A stretch of 64,000 nucleotides of DNA. Origin: Oryzias latipes. Its lineage: Eukaryota; Chordata; Actinopteri; Beloniformes; Adrianichthyidae. The notes below the pieces were generated by a model. It was not told the DNA's origin, searched no databases, and saw only the letters and a list, made by a program, of their open reading frames with translations. Every line of letters starts with the position of its first letter. Position 1 is the stretch's first letter. The stretch is taken from NCBI RefSeq assembly GCF_002234675.1, contig NC_019863.2, positions 3,524,609 through 3,588,608 of the forward strand. The letters are read 5' to 3'. Shown here piece by piece: positions 63,405 through 64,000 of the stretch. A program made the translations under genes and the position numbers.

Positions 63405-63915
63405 ACCAAAAAAGTTATAAGTACCGATAAGTTAGAGTTTGGTTTACTTTTTCAGGCTCTTCATATCTTTATGGAACTTCAGACTTATAGACCGAGTTGT
63501 GAAGGAAAAACTTCAAATGGAAGTTTGAAATCCCAAGTTCTTAAATGTTCTGAGCAGAAATGACCAAGCCTGATGTACTAGCAGACGGCTTATGTATTTA
63601 TCAGAATTGTTTTCCCCCAGAGAAGCTGGAAACTTCAAAGTAAAATTGGTTGAATATATTTTCTGTTAATTGTAATTCTGTCCATTTCCATGTTTGAGGT
63701 TTTTGTCCCGTTACGTTTCCTTCCGTTACACTTGAATTTTTTATGAATCTGATGCTGAAGTGTCTGAAGTCGTCAGTCTGTAGATTCTGCAGCGCGTTGG
63801 TGTGAACTCCTCTGTGTTCAGCCGTTGCTCTGTGGAGCTGGACCTGACCTTACTGACCTTCAAGCTTTCTCTGGAACAGAATTCGACTGAGTCGTTTGTG
63901 TGCAGCAAGAGGGGG

Positions 63916-63921
63916 AATAAA
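63916..63921 (+). terminator. chchd4 distal polyadenylation signal
   Basis: AATAAA in GGGGGAATAAAAAATACTTG, followed by TGTGAAAGTTTT. A likely main 3' end. Confidence 0.55.
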
Positions 63922-64000
63922 AAATACTTGTGAAAGTTTTCTAATGAGGCGTGTCGCTACCCTTTTTCAGTTCATGCGTGCGTTTCATCCTGACCTTCTA

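Larger units (their letters stand above)
63155..63940 (+). other. chchd4 3' untranslated region
   Basis: Includes a GT microsatellite just after the stop and two AATAAA signals, at 63399 and 63916. Confidence 0.6.

Overview
The window is vertebrate nuclear DNA, almost certainly from a percomorph teleost fish (a medaka-like or related ray-finned species is my guess; I cannot name the species). The reasons are multi-exon genes with GT-AG introns, proteins very close to vertebrate IP6K2, Sec61-alpha and CHCHD4, AT-rich intergenic DNA, and a dense load of the DNA-transposon, MITE and LINE families typical of teleosts.

Three protein-coding genes can be reconstructed exon by exon, all on the + strand: an IP6K2-type inositol hexakisphosphate kinase (34075-37383, 5 coding exons, 437 aa), SEC61A1, the pore subunit of the ER translocon (52357-56959, 12 coding exons, 476 aa), and CHCHD4/MIA40, the oxidoreductase that drives disulfide-linked import into the mitochondrial intermembrane space (61596-63154, 3 coding exons, 151 aa). 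Each has a plausible GC-richer promoter/5'UTR and an AATAAA polyadenylation signal. The last two neighbours both serve protein translocation, in different organelles; nothing in the sequence shows co-regulation.

Layout: 1-33.6 kb is gene-poor and built largely of transposon debris. Its best-resolved structure is at 15.6-19.1 kb, a three-level nest: a TTAA-flanked element holds a hAT element with a perfect 8-bp target duplication, which holds a Harbinger-like element carrying a frameshifted Myb/SANT-like gene. 33.6-38.4 kb is ip6k2. 38.4-52.2 kb is intergenic, with a foldback element, a hAT, a decayed LINE reverse transcriptase, a 21-bp-period repeat, a TIR element full of GATATC motifs, and a hAT/LINE mosaic ending next to the sec61a1 promoter. 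52.2-57.7 kb is sec61a1; 57.7-61.3 kb holds a minisatellite, a MITE inserted into another MITE and a small charged ORF; 61.3-63.9 kb is chchd4.

No CRISPR, operon or prokaryotic system is present and none is expected. The most informative structures are the transposon nest, a MITE family whose empty target site is also in the window, several unexplained repeat architectures, and short upstream ORFs before ip6k2 and chchd4.
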